From Schistosoma mansoni (lineage: Eukaryota > Platyhelminthes > Trematoda > Strigeidida > Schistosomatidae), in NCBI RefSeq assembly GCF_000237925.1, contig NW_017385999.1, positions 868,001-932,000 on the forward strand: a stretch of DNA of 64,000 bases, read 5' to 3'. Below, in pieces: positions 34,677-46,727 of the stretch; within the stretch, counting starts at the first letter, position 1; every line of letters begins with the position of its first letter. Made by a program: the position numbers and the translations under genes. The notes beneath the pieces were generated by a model, which was given only the letters and a program-made list of their open reading frames with translations, was not told the DNA's origin and ran no database searches.

Positions 34677-36463
34677 GTTGTAGATTGACAAAGGTTTGAA
34701 AGTGAAATCTTTTGGTTGATGATCGATTAGTTTAACAACTGAGTCAACAATTCTGATTAACACATTTTACCTTGACATTTATTTGAATGGACAGACTTAG
34801 AAACAATCAGTCTTCAGATAATGAGTTGTTTTAATTCACTAAAATAATTCATTTAAGATAAGATTTATAGAATAAAGCAAACTACTCACAAACGTTTCAA
34901 ACAAAATGAAATTGAGATAAAAAATAAATTATCCAAGTGACATAACTTTTATTATTCACCATTAATGCTTTCTGAAAAATTCTATATATTTAAAATACAC
35001 AATTTTTTTGTTTCGAAACCACTTAGGTCATTATATTACTAACATTTAGTTTAACTTATGTAAATATGTATCTATGTAATCATGTACTTACATCGATTCA
35101 TACAATGTACCACTCCATACTCATTGAATAATGACCAATACAATGTTTGAATGTTAATTAAACATTATTGATTGATGCTATACATGATTGGTACTAGAGT
35201 GTATGATATTGATTTACTTCAAGTATTATAAGATCAAACTTTTTACGTTTATGCATAAAATAAACAGGTAAATTAATGCAAACTATTTCCTACTTGAATG
35301 ATAGTTGTTTATTCCTTATATTGATGAACAGTTATTTGGAAATGATAGACATTTCTCTACTTTATATTCTGACTTACAATGAATGATATGACAGCTGAAT
35401 AATCCTATTATAATAATCTATCCAATTTATCGGATCAATCAACTTAAATGATTTTGACACATTATCATCTTACTTTTCAATCAATCAAAAGTGTGCATAC
35501 ATAAAGTGTATTTTAACTAGATAGATAAAAATAATTTTTCTAGATGAAAGGACAATTGTAGTCTATTGATATTTCCATGACTTGGTAAAATTTAGGGTAC
35601 TGGAAATAAGCTTTCATCTTCATTGTTAATTAATATTGTTCAGTTTAGACCGTTTAATATTACTATATTGATTCACTCCATCATATCACTAATCAATGTT
35701 GTTTGATAGAAGAAATGCGTTTTATTCATTGCTTATTGTGTACAGAACTCTATCTGTCAAATCGAAACTATTCAAAATGAATGAATTTATAATTACAAAA
35801 ATGATTGATGTGAAAACAAAGAAAACGTTTTCTAGTTTTGCTGATATTGTACTTGATATACATAACATTTCGTTTTCATTATGAAACATAGTGAAGCATC
35901 CCAAGATGGATATTTGTGAAAGTTTTCTTGAAGTCTTTGTTAGAAAATGATTGAATTAAGTTTATTACTTCTTATACTTTATCAATGACTTAAATTAACG
36001 ATACAGAAAAAAAAAATATCTTTACTCAATATTACAGACGGATAAGCTTACAATGAGTAACTCATACTTTGTTAAAATGTGAGTATAAATATCGAGTTTA
36101 CAAGAGTTGACTTTAAGTCAGTATTTAGTGTGGATTGAAGCTACGCGTAATAATATTCTTGTTCATACCGTAAAAGATTTAACATTCTGATAATGATTGT
36201 TGCTGAAGTTTACTCCATAGATTTAGTCCTTAGCAAATAGGCCTTAATTGTGATTGGGTCCTACCTTTTTGTCATTAATTTATTCATCAAGAAACAAAGT
36301 CAAATCTTAGTTTAAAATATAGTTTTGTTTCAGTAAATAATTTTAAACTGATAGCTTAAATTTATCTATAAAGGACAAAAGGAACAATCAAAAACCGTGA
36401 ATTTCATGACAATATAATTGCTAAAATTCACTTAAAAGTTTAGACATCAGGAAAAACTATAGG

Positions 36464-36500
<37 letters not shown>

Positions 36501-37200
36501 TTCCAGTAAATTCGATTGTATATTGACAACATGCTCATCGAGCTGTATCATTGAGTTACTTGGATTGGAAATATGAGGCAGTGAACTCCAGCTAGGTGAT
36601 ATAAATGTTAAACCCTTTCTTTGAGACTGGAAAGTCGTGAAGTCGACATGTAGGTGTATCCTGGGTATGAGTTCAGTGAAGAGTTTTAAATTCATATAAA
36701 ACACCTATTCAGTGCTTCCTGATTTTTACTAATATTCTAAATAGTTTATATCCACGATGAAAACCTGCAACTACTTATTAAATTCAGATCGAGTCCGACT
36801 AGCCCAGTTAATATTGTTTTTGTCACACAATTATGAATACGCAAATAAAAGCACACTGTGATATTCTACATTGCTTTCAGTTTTACAAAATCTACCTCCT
36901 GAGAAAAGATCAGCTGATTTTTAAGTTAGCGGATATTCCATACTTTTAAGTGATGATTGGTTACTAGGCTTGGATGATTATTTTATTATTTTATAGAAGG
37001 CGAATAGATTAAAATACCTAAAAATTCTTGTCCATATTATAAACAAAAAATTCCACTTTATGGCATACATTACAAATTAAATATTTCAATAGTAATTTTG
37101 TTACAAAACTTTATTTTAAAAATGAAACACTGTGTTTGTTCACAAATGGTTAAAATGAAATGAAATATCCGATGATATTTCCATAACAAGCAACAAGCAG
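34677..37200. other. AT-rich DNA, mostly featureless
   Basis: No gene recognised. A (TA)n run lies at 36466-36496. The remaining open frames are short and lack motifs. Confidence 0.55.
36466..36496. repeat. (TA)n microsatellite
   Basis: About 31 bp of uninterrupted TA. Confidence 0.9.
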
Positions 37201-37204
37201 TAGC

Positions 37205-37503
37205 AGCTGGAGTTCAACCAGATCTGTTGGGAGATATCAACTCACTGAAGACATCGGTGAATGGTTGCTCAATTTCGTGGATCCGTTGAAGTTAGACATT
37301 AACACCATCGGATACCTGCTCAGTGGTCTAGAGGTTAAGTGCTCGCGCGTGAGACTGGTAGGTCGTGGGTCCGAATCTCGCGAGGTGGGATCGTGGATGT
37401 GTACTGCCGAGGAGTCCCACAATAAGACGAAACGGCCGTCAAGTGCTTCCAGGTTTTCCATGGTAGTCTAGCTTCAATTGACTCATGATTTCAACTATGA
37501 AAA
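37205..37503 (+). mobile_element. Family-2 tRNA-like retroposon, longest copy
   Basis: The fullest copy. A 5' leader includes GAAGTTAGACATTAACACC, which also precedes the copies at 55.2 and 61.9 kb. It is followed by A box TGGTCTAGAGG (37324-37334), B box GGTCCGAATCT (37378-37388), GGGATCGTGGATGTG, the hammerhead-like segment, and the tail AGTGCTTCCAGGTTTTCC, then TGACTCATGATTTCAAC. The leader plus Pol III-like head suggests that the element is composite. Confidence 0.85.
37411..37456 (+). ncRNA. Hammerhead-ribozyme-like motif (family 2)
   Basis: Stem I GTACTG pairs with AAGTGC (five pairs, one wobble). The core box is CCGAGGA, one base from CTGANGA. Stem II is GTC/GAC, the GAAA box is intact (37439-37442), and CGGCCGTC gives a four-pair, loopless stem III (ACGG/CCGT) with a GTC cleavage triplet. 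Short self-complementary stem III is also known in Smalpha hammerheads. U4 to C probably impairs catalysis. Confidence 0.6.
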
Positions 37504-38807
37504 TATATTTATTTACCATTTATATATCCAATATAAAAGAATTAAAAATTTATATATTGAGTAAACTAAATAGGAGTAATGTAAAACATCCAACAAACAA
37601 CTGAATTCTTAAGTAATAACATTTTTTCGCTGTTCTCATGAGAAACAAGAAAAAAGTCTAACATCATAATTATTCTTCAAAAAATGCATCACCAATGAAA
37701 AAAATCATCAATCCAACACGATGGCAAGAAAAAACAATGATCAATTATGGTCTTCAAAAAATCACTATGTATGTTTAATCTGTTGTATACTGTTATCTAT
37801 TAACATTTGTCAGCTAATATATACTACTTTTGGATATTACTAAATCAATTGTTCTACATGAAAACGTAGTATTCCAATACTTCTTCCTTGTTACAGTATA
37901 TAGTCTGGTTAATAGGTTATTTTAAACTCTTATCAATAATTCAAACTCAGATTATACTTCTAAATAAATATGAGTTACTTGGAGTTCAGTTTAATTTAAA
38001 GAATAATTATATCATATTTAATTAAATATTCAATTTGTTATGTTATACATTTTTGAGGGTATTTGTTTTAGGAATATTTTTAATTTATATCTTGAAGAGT
38101 TATAGATTTTTTCTCATCATGAACTTAAAAAAAACGTTTTAAAATGTTACTCATGATGAGTAAAGTATCACAGGACAATGTTAAAAAGAAATATTTAACT
38201 TTGACTAATAGAAATTAGACTGGATCACCCATTTTTTTATTGGTTCATTCATCTAGGTTACCTTACATACTATAAACAAATATATATATAGAATTTTGTC
38301 CTGAGTCGTTAGTTATGGTAGTGAACGAGAACACAAGTGGGGATAATCGAATGTATTTGAACACAAAATTACAGAATTTCTTAGTAAAATCTGAGAATCA
38401 TACAGTAAATATTTCATTTGCAAAATGTCAATCAATCGTCTCAAACTTCTTTTATCCTTTGTTTCCAGACTAATCATTCTTTGTTCTCGTTTTCTCTTCT
38501 ACGATCTTTTTAACTTTCTGCTACTAGATATTTCACTTTCAACTGATGATACATACTACTTATATTTATCAACATCAATAGCATACACTACATTATCAAT
38601 TCAATTTATTTTTCCATCATAGTTAACTGTAAAATAAAATAAAAACTAGAATCCTTATTCATTAGTAAACAGTTATTTAACATATAATATTGTTTGTTTA
38701 AATCGAACTCATCTTCACTTAGTTAAACATAAAAATCATTTGATTTTTGAAATCGATTATTTCAATTGGAATAAATGAATTTAATTGGATACTTATTATT
38801 ATGTAAT

Positions 38808-38849
<42 letters not shown>

Positions 38850-39229
38850 AGATAGATAGATAGATAGATAATAAAATAATCATATCTCTATTGTTAAGAG
38901 AAATAAAATAAATTTATATTGGAAGTACATAAATAAAAAATGAATTATTAACTGGACCTTCAGCAGGAATTCGGTTATCGGTAATGAATAGTGCAATATA
39001 TATTTATTGTGTTTTTTAAAAATAAGATTTCAATTGTTCATTTATATAAAAAACAAGCATAGTTTGGTTAAAACTTCGTTTTTTTTCTGAGTGAAAGTTT
39101 TAATATAGAATATTATCACTTGTGTTTATGAATGTTAGTATTCTTAGTGTGATAATCATTTTATACAAGGATTCTATACACTTGTATACTTCATGGTGAT
39201 ATGTGAGATTTCAAAATCTAACATCATGA
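37504..39229. other. AT-rich DNA with microsatellites
   Basis: No gene or element seen apart from the compound microsatellite at 38811-38870. Confidence 0.55.
38811..38870. repeat. Compound (TA)n(GATA)n microsatellite
   Basis: About 36 bp of TA followed directly by six GATA units (38847-38870). GATA arrays next to TA runs may be length-polymorphic. Confidence 0.95.
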
Positions 39230-39600
39230 AAGGAAAGTACTACTTAATTGATTTTGTAAAGTCCCTTCAACAATTTTTTATATATTTGTCTTAATGCTGA
39301 TCGATGAAGTGATCTGGTAGACAGTGAAATGAGCGAAGAACAAAAAAAAACTACCAAATCTAGATTTATTCTGACGCTAAGAATAGATTGAAAATTGTAT
39401 CTTTCATAAATTAAATTTATAGCGATTAATTATATTGATTAAACTTAGTAGTACTCACTATTGACTAATCAATAATTCATTGTATCGATGAAGTGACCTG
39501 GTTGACATCACTTCATTGATCAGCGTTAAGGCAGTTATATAAAAAAATGTTGAAGGGACTTTACCAAATCAGTTAATTAGTACTTTCCTTCGCTCATTTT
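39230..39600. repeat. Fold-back at the 5' junction of a LINE insertion
   Basis: The left arm (about 39230-39318) and right arm (about 39509-39600) are inverted copies of each other. Both contain AAAGTCCCTTCAACA, the segment CTTAAYGCTGATC and AATGAAGTGA-like ends, with roughly 10-15% mismatch. The space between is the first unit of a tandem dimer. The right arm lies inside the LINE insertion, the left arm in its flank. Confidence 0.8.
39301..39508 (+). repeat. Tandem dimer, unit 1 and start of unit 2
   Basis: Unit 1 (39301-39484) starts TCGATGAAGTGATCTGG and ends AATAATTCATTGTA. Unit 2 restarts at 39485 with TCGATGAAGTGACCTGG and continues after the LINE at 40677-40834. Units are about 184 and 182 bp, so the LINE landed in a pre-existing tandem duplication. 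Confidence 0.8.
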
Positions 39601-40665
39601 TGCAATAGTACAATCATACTTAGTTTTTTTTAATACTTTACTTACTGATACAAAGTTGACATTGCAGGCATGCTCGCTGTGCGATTCTTCCCCTCGAAGT
39701 GCAAAATGTTACTTCAGAATTGGGTTGCATCGACACCTGAACTAATGATATGGCGGGAAGTAGTTGGACGTATTGACCGTTTCACTTATCTTGGGTGTCT
39801 CATCTGTCTTTGTGGTCTGGTCTGTGACGAAATCTCAGAACAGATACAGAAGGCTCGTCTAGCTTTCGCCAACTTGCGTCATTTATGGCCTAGGCGAGAT
39901 ATTCGTCTACCAACCAAAGGACGGATTTACTGCGCAACAATTCGTTCCGTCCTACTTTATGACTATGAAACATGGCCGATAAGAGTAGAGGATATTCGTA
40001 GACTACTAGTTTTCGATCATATGTGTCTTCGAAGTATTGCTCGTATATCCTGGGACCACCGGGTAAGTAATGCGGTTGTTAGGAAACGGGTACTAGGTAA
40101 GGATAGCAAATCGATTGATGAAGTAGTGAAACTTCATCAGTTGAGATGGCTGGGACACGTGTTACGTATGCCCAACCACCGACTGCCCCGACGTGCAATT
40201 TTTTATGTTGTAGGAGTAGGTTGGAAGAAGGCTATGGGCGGCCAGACCAAAACGTGGCAAAAATCCATGATGTCACTGACACGTGGACTGAGCCATATTG
40301 GTTGGTGTAGACTACCTGGTTGGGATTGGCTAGATGATAGCAATCGATGGTTAGAAACCTTGAATGACATGGCTCAAAATCGTTTGCAATGGCGAAGGTG
40401 CATCCACTCTTTGTGTTCTCCCAAATTCTAATCTTCTGAATTCTTCATGTCCGTATTCTTTTTCTCTTTCCAAATTTATTTCACTGTATTATACTCCTTC
40501 AATAACATCTTCAAACCCTAATCTTTCAGATTACTGCCTATACTCTTACTACTTCTACCACTATGGGATTTGAATCGACAACTGCATCTCTGTGTTAATG
40601 TGGTATGGCAACTCGAACTGATGTACGCACGTACGAAGTTCTACGTTGTGACTGACTAACTGACT
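39509..40665 (+). mobile_element. 5'-truncated LINE with 11-bp target duplication
   Basis: Flanked by CTGGTTGACAT at 39498-39508 and 40666-40676. From about 39670 it encodes the post-RT part of an L2-like LINE, followed by its 3' UTR and a GACTGACTAACTGACT tail. The 5' ~90 bp is not LINE but an inverted copy of the left flank. Divergence from the L2 copies at 22-24 kb is substantial, so it is a different subfamily or an older insertion. Confidence 0.82.
39670..40431 (+). CDS. LINE polyprotein C-terminal fragment (no RT core)
   Basis: 253 uninterrupted codons. Motifs: FFPSKCKMLLQNW, TYLGCLICLCGLVCDEIS, ARLAFANLRHLWPRRDIR, RGR-like IYCATIRSVLLYDYETWP, HQLRWLGHVLRMPNHRLP and NDMAQNRLQWRRCIHSLC. 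These match, in order, the region after the RT catalytic core in the L2 copies. The YADD-bearing part is missing through 5' truncation, so no RT can be made. An open frame this long in an old fragment is mildly surprising. Confidence 0.85.
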   Translation: MLAVRFFPSKCKMLLQNWVASTPELMIWREVVGRIDRFTYLGCLICLCGLVCDEISEQIQKARLAFANLRHLWPRRDIRLPTKGRIYCATIRSVLLYDYETWPIRVEDIRRLLVFDHMCLRSIARISWDHRVSNAVVRKRVLGKDSKSIDEVVKLHQLRWLGHVLRMPNHRLPRRAIFYVVGVGWKKAMGGQTKTWQKSMMSLTRGLSHIGWCRLPGWDWLDDSNRWLETLNDMAQNRLQWRRCIHSLCSPKF

Positions 40666-40676
40666 CTGGTTGACAT

Positions 40677-40834
40677 TGAAATGAGTGAAGAGCAAAAAGA
40701 CTATCAAATCCAGATTTATTTTGATGCTAAGAATCGATTGAAAATGATATCTTGCATAAATTAAGTTTATAACAACTGATTGTATTGATTTAACTTAGTA
40801 GTACTCACTACTGACTAATCAATAATTCATTGTA
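40677..40834 (+). repeat. Tandem dimer, remainder of unit 2
   Basis: Matches 39327-39484: GAAATGAGYGAAG, ATTTATTYTGAYGCTAAGAAT, and TTAGTAGTACTCACTAYTGA up to TTCATTGTA. It abuts the LINE tail. Confidence 0.8.
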
Positions 40835-42439
40835 CAGAATCAATATGTGAGTATCATAATAATGATTTATCACAACAAATCAAGATAACAGATTTAGTGA
40901 ATTAAATGCTTCATCAATTTTATAACAGGGTCATTTTACATTATTTAAGGACTTTTCCAATATTTATATATTTTTAATAAGGTGTCGTTAATCGACTCAC
41001 TGTATGGATAAATTTCTTGGATGAAAAGGATGAGGTGACTGATTATTTTTAAAGATTATTGCAATCCAATAAACTTGATGATTCCAGTAAGCGAATTGTC
41101 ATAATGTGAAATGGTTATGTACAATGAAATATTGGTTTGGGTAACATCTGGTAAACGTAATTCGTGATTATACCGTGTGAAAGTTTTAGGATTTAGGTAA
41201 CTATATTATCGAATACTTCCGAATTGTAATTTAGTCACCTAAGTACGGAAATATTTTAGTTTATTGCACTACCACATATGAAACACAAATGTTGTTAATA
41301 TATAATACTTACAAGGTAATTTATAACAACATTTAGGTGTGGCACTCCATTTTTTCGATTAAATTCATGTAAATATGTATTTCTACTAAATTTCTATAAA
41401 ACTTTCCTTTAGTTAACTCATTAAAATGTCACTAATCGACAAGTAAATCATGTACATTTGGAGATCCATCCTACGTTGAATAATTTAGAATTTGGCAGAC
41501 TTAAAGAATTTGTATTTATCATGAGTGTGTTAATTATATCTAACCGCTTCTTCTGTTGAATTTATCGATAACAACGGTGGTTTGGCTCCTTACCTATGAC
41601 ACATCAGTTACTGAAAGCCTACCACTCACCTTGAATGATTATCATATTTCTGGATATTTCGCAATACTGCGTCATAAACACAGGTATATCTTCAAAATGG
41701 ATTACTTTTTAACCATAGAATGACACTTATTGTCTTCTAGATATATTTTAGTTAATGTTTTAAACTAAACAACCATTTTTAAGATCCTTTATGATCAAAT
41801 ATCATTACTTGGAAAATGTCAAAAAGGCCTAAAAACTAACTTTGACTTAACATTTTTAAAAATTATTTTCATTTGTTTTGTCATTATCATTATGCTGAAA
41901 TAAGTTTTCGGTTATAATAGATTTTTAGATAATAAGTCATGTATTTCAACACAAGGGTGGCTGAACACATACCTAAATCGATATAAGAGAAAATAAACTC
42001 CAATGGTCGAATAAAATCACAGGATAGATAAATATCTTTCTCCATTGAGAAACATTTGGTTGAAGTCGGTCATAAGGTTAATATCAAGTTAGCCTTTGTG
42101 TTTTAGTACAACGGTTTGAAAGGGCATATACTACCGTTTATTGAAGCCTGAGTTGTACGAAAACTGAAACCCACTTTATGTGTTCAAAAACAATTTGTTC
42201 TTACCCTTAATCTACTGTAGTATAACAGATTTTTTATCCATATTGGTTTCCTTCTTGTGTACTTTATAATTTCTGTTTCCTCTTACCTTATAATTTATCT
42301 AGTTGACTTTGTATTTTTTTATATATGATGTTCATTTTCAGACATATATCACATGTCTATCTAACCAGAAGTTCTGTTTATTCTTTCTGTGCTTTTTATT
42401 TTATCGAATAAAAAAATTGATTAGTTAGTTAATAACAGG
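40835..42439. other. AT-rich DNA without recognised features
   Basis: Nothing recognisable as gene or repeat family on either strand. Confidence 0.5.
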
Positions 42440-42600
42440 GCTATCTGAACTAATAAGTCCAGTAGATAGCATGTTGTGCGTTTAGAGTAAAATAGTATTA
42501 GGTTTGAGTTTCGATGTGAAAATCAACACTTGGATACAGAAATACCCATCTGATAAGTCGCTGATAAGACGTAACATACGTCCATGATTCTAGTACTAAT
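42440..42600 (+). mobile_element. Smalpha-type retroposon relic
   Basis: A-box-like AAGTCCAGTAGATAGCA, B-box-like GGTTTGAGTTT (42501-42511), GTGAAAATCAACACTTGG (the Smalpha linker GTGAACATCAAC), then a hammerhead-like tail with CTGATAA, GTC...GAC, GTAA and ACGTCCATGATTC. The core differs from consensus at two positions or more. Confidence 0.6.
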
Positions 42601-42910
42601 CAGATAAATATGTTACAGCAACGGAAATATATAAACACATACTAATAATTTCTATCTTATTTCATGACAAATCCATCATGTTTTGTTCTATAGTTTTATT
42701 TTTTTAATTTTATTTGAATTATGTCAGTGTTACAAATATAAACTCCTTGCTATGTAGTTGAGTTTAATACAGGTAACAAAATACATTGAAAACTTATTTT
42801 CCTCTTTATTCTTGTAGTTTCTTTTTTGTCTAACTAAATGTTGTGAATTCAAAGATATTTTGTAAAGTAATCCCAAGATTTTATTGACAAATTTTGCTTT
42901 GTTGTATTTT

Positions 42911-42923
42911 ATCGTCCAGGATG
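42911..42923 (+). repeat. Left target-site duplication of the 530-bp retroposon
   Basis: ATCGTCCAGGATG, identical to 43455-43467. Confidence 0.9.
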
Positions 42924-43454
42924 GCCCCCAAATGCCCTGGTACGGCCGAAAGTGGGGTGAGTCCGCTCTCCCTCTCCAAATGCTCTCACATGGTCACGCG
43001 AATATATAGCCTCTGCCAGGGAAGTCCTACTCACTGCCTTCTAGCACCACGGGTGTTGTTTACAAAATTGAGAGGACGAAAAGCGAATGTCCGGCGCTTT
43101 AACCGGGTTGGTGGTGAACATGGAGGATCTACCTAGGGGAGTTGGAAAACCCTGATTCCAAACCAATTTTGCACATGGGCTCCAGTATCCTGAAGGAACA
43201 AACGGCGTATGGACCAATCGTCGGTCACCGGCAACCATGGGACTGCATCTCCTCACGATGATCCACTGCCTTGTGGATCAGACCTTCAGGTCAAAGGCTC
43301 TGAGTGTGGCTTCCTAAGAAAACCACCTGCTTCAGTTTCAGCACCTGGGCAGTATCACAGCCCTCACACAAATCGAATGAGATTTGTGCGGCGCATATAT
43401 ATCTGGTGCCCGTTTGTTCCAACATTTATGTGTTCAAATAAAAAAAATAATAAA
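42924..43454 (+). mobile_element. ~530-bp non-autonomous retroposon, complete copy 2
   Basis: A 531-bp insertion exactly bounded by perfect 13-bp target duplications. It starts GCCCCCAAATGCCCTGGTACG, carries the family landmarks (CCAGGGAAGTCC, CTTTAACCGGGT, GGAAAACCCTGATTCC, CAGTATCACAGCCCTCACA), and ends in a tail AAATAAAAAAAATAATAAA. Target duplication plus A-rich tail show insertion by a LINE machinery. The frames on both strands (for example 43041-43256 minus) are not conserved between copies. I do not recognise the family name. Confidence 0.9.
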
Positions 43455-43467
43455 ATCGTCCAGGATG
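43455..43467 (+). repeat. Right target-site duplication of the 530-bp retroposon
   Basis: ATCGTCCAGGATG, identical to 42911-42923. Confidence 0.9.
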
Positions 43468-46400
43468 AATTTTACACAAATTTCTTTTCAAATATAGAAA
43501 AGGTTTTCAATCATACTTTTAATTGTAAATTTATATATTTTTATGATAATTCATCTACTAGATACACTTCCAGAAATATTTTCCTTGATGTAATGAAATA
43601 ATTAATCTGATTATTATATGAAATAAAGTTTAAGTTAGAGAGAATTTCAGTCAATCAGCCGAAGAATCATTGAAATCTAGGGTGTACTCAAAACGTGTGA
43701 TCATTCTAGTTTTAAAGATCACAGCCTGAATATCATGAGTTTTGATTCTTAATGAAAATGTAGTTCTCCACTTTTTATAAGTCTCTATTCAGAATGATGT
43801 AACTGTCAAGGGTTTCTTGAATTTTAGAAGCTTTCTAGACTGATGGCAGTCTGTGATAAAATATTATCTCAGAAGCTAAGTTAATCATTACAAATCTTCA
43901 ACCAAATTAACAAATCAGTTTGTTAGTTTTCAAATGACAAATCGCTAACTTTAAAAATGAAACATAACCAGTCGATGATTTTTTAAAGATCATTTTAAAA
44001 AGATCCTGATATTCATGCTACTTATTTAATGAATTTTAAGTAATGATTTTAATTTTTTTAAAATATTCAAAAACTAATCATTCTTTTAAACATGAATCTG
44101 TATCAGTTTTTTTCCTTTTAAATTACCATTAAACTATAAATTCCATCATTTTTTTGTTTCTCTGAATAGAAGTTTTAACGAAAACAATTTACATAACATG
44201 GAAAATAATCTAGTTTATTGAAAGTTCATTTTTCTCATCAACTCTTATCAGAAAATACAACAATAAATCAACAAAAAAAAAGAAAAAAAACAGATTAACG
44301 ATGGAAAAAACCCTTGATATTCCATGGCCATTTGATTGTTTTGGATTAGTGTAAGTTAAAATTTATTAGAATTTAAAAAAAATTGTTATATTTTAAAACA
44401 AAATGTCAAAAATTATGCGAATTAAAATTTACATTTTAATTTTGATAACTGTTATAACGTGTGGGTGCGTGCGTGCCCTGTTTGATATATGAACGTCCTG
44501 ATTCCAGTCAATGAGAGAAGAGCGAATTATCGATCGGAGCAATGATACACAAAACTGTATGAGCTATCTTGAGTACTTATCAGTCCTGCTACCTGCCTAG
44601 CCTATCCAGTTAAGTCCAGAACACCAATAACAGCCTCTGAAATATGAATCATTATTCACAAACATACCGGGTTTATATACCAATCAAACAGACCACATCG
44701 TAACATGAAATAAAAAACTGACATTTGTACAAGATTTGGTTAAATGTGGCTGTGAATTGGGGAACAGTAATTAATAGACTGGATATAACTCGAGAATGGC
44801 AAATCGTATAATAATAGTCTATAGGTCAAAATAAAGCTCATAATAAGAGGGATACGAATATGAATAGTTTAATTACTTAAGAATTATACAATAGGAAATA
44901 TACATATCATATCGATCCATAAATAATCCAAAAAGTTACCATTCATAATTCTCCACGGGATACAACAATAACATTTTTTAAAAGTAAAAAAAATCTAATA
45001 TTTTGGAATATGATTATTAGTAATAAACATTAGGTAATAGTTGTAAGAACATTGAACAATTCAATATGTTTCTCTATTAAACAACATGTAAATAAGTTAA
45101 GATTGAAATCTTTATTGTTTACGGTCACAGTTACAATGATTAATTGTAAGGTGAATGGGTTATTCACAAGCATGATTCATCAAACTCCAGTCCATGTCAG
45201 CTTTTAATGTTCACTAATGACTTAAATTCATTATCCTAGTAAGAATTCTATGACTGAGCTGATTATAAGGAACATGAGTCGAGAAGTAATATTACATAAT
45301 AAACGGTATATATCCATTGAGATATAAAATGCGAAAGATTGTTCCAGCGAAGAGTTCTCTTTTCGGCAAATTCATTTTCAAGGTTGTACAATAGCATATA
45401 TATATACTTATTTTTCAACTTTAAAAACCACAGATACACAACATAAATTTTCGATCAATCCTGAGAGATATGTGTTTAATCATTCTTCAGTGTCCTTAAC
45501 ATATTTACAACTAGAAGCGTTATCTTTGAGGAAAACAATTCTGTGACATGAATGAAAAAAATAACAAAATTTACACACATGTTCAGCTTGAAAATTTAAT
45601 CAAACAAACAAATGGTCTTAGTCCAGTCTCTGATCAAGAATTTCAACGCTTCAAATCTACCCTTCTCGACAGCTACAACCAGTATATTAGCTCAAAAGTA
45701 ACAAAAGAGCACAGAAATCATATAAAACTACTCAAAAACAACAAAGACTAGATTATAACATGGCCACATAAAGGTGCAGGTTTAATACTGTTAGATTGGA
45801 AGATTTTGATGGAGTTTATTCTCTGAGTTTAATGGTTCGGTCTTAGGGTTTTCATTGTTCTTCTGAACGACATCATTAACACAAACGTCAAGTAAAAGTG
45901 ATATATGTATGTATTATTTTCATAGCTTTATCCATTGGTAAAGTAATATATTATGATTTGCGGAATTTTTTAAGTCATGCTCGATATGAATGAAGTAATA
46001 AAAATATAGTCCAGTGAATTTTTTAATCCCGGTATAAGACAATATTTTTAAGGATTTATCTGATAAAAATCATGATATCATTATATGAATAAGCCATTTT
46101 ATAATCACTGACGTAAATGTTTAACAGTACATGTTAGCTATTTCATATAAGAAGGAATGCATAAATAATTTTTGTATGTATTTAGCTAAATAATTATCGG
46201 TTTCAGTTATTCATATTGCCTATTTAGTTTTGCTTTTAAACATAACTGAAATATATTTGATTATTTGACTAATGTCAATGTATGTTAGAGAAATGGCTTG
46301 TGACCAAGTTTCAGTGGATAATATGCTGTTCCTTTTAGCTAATTTTATATGGTTGCATAATCGAGTTCGATAATTTGACCGATATGATTTTACATTCGAA

Positions 46401-46727
46401 CTAGAATGTCTCGTCATATGTGTAGAATTCTAGTGAATTAATGTTAGATTGAACTAACTAGACCTATATAAATGAATCATATGTATTTAATAATGAAAGA
46501 TATGTTATTTTTTAAATGTTAATATCTGGTTTAAAAAATTTAGTCACTTGTAAGTAGTTTTCTGTATTTATAAATAACATTTAGAATTCATGACTCAGAA
46601 AATCGTAGGGTTTACATTCTTTATAAACTGACTTCATTATTGAAAAAAAACTAATATCGATGCTGATAGATTATGGATCCAAGTTTAATAAAGTCAGTGT
46701 TATTTTGTAAAATCGTAATCATATACA
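43468..46727. other. AT-rich DNA with one doubtful small frame
   Basis: No recognised gene. The part at 44450-44800 is less AT-rich (it includes CGTCCTGATTCCAGTCAATG) and may be an unclassified old repeat. A 67-codon frame at 45548-45751 is listed separately. Confidence 0.5.
45548..45751 (+). CDS. Small unassigned open frame (67 codons)
   Basis: Starts MNEKNNKIYTHVQLENL and ends KLLKNNKD; it is Lys/Asn-rich and probably helical, with codons a little less AT-biased than the surrounding DNA. There is no homologue I recognise, no splice or promoter context, and no neighbour to suggest a role. It may be a chance frame or a fragment of a retrocopy. Confidence 0.2.
   Translation: MNEKNNKIYTHVQLENLIKQTNGLSPVSDQEFQRFKSTLLDSYNQYISSKVTKEHRNHIKLLKNNKD

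Noticed and set aside
38847-38870. Regular GATA repeats as a possible structured array
   Set aside because: Simple-sequence microsatellite with no spacers; not a CRISPR-like or satellite array.
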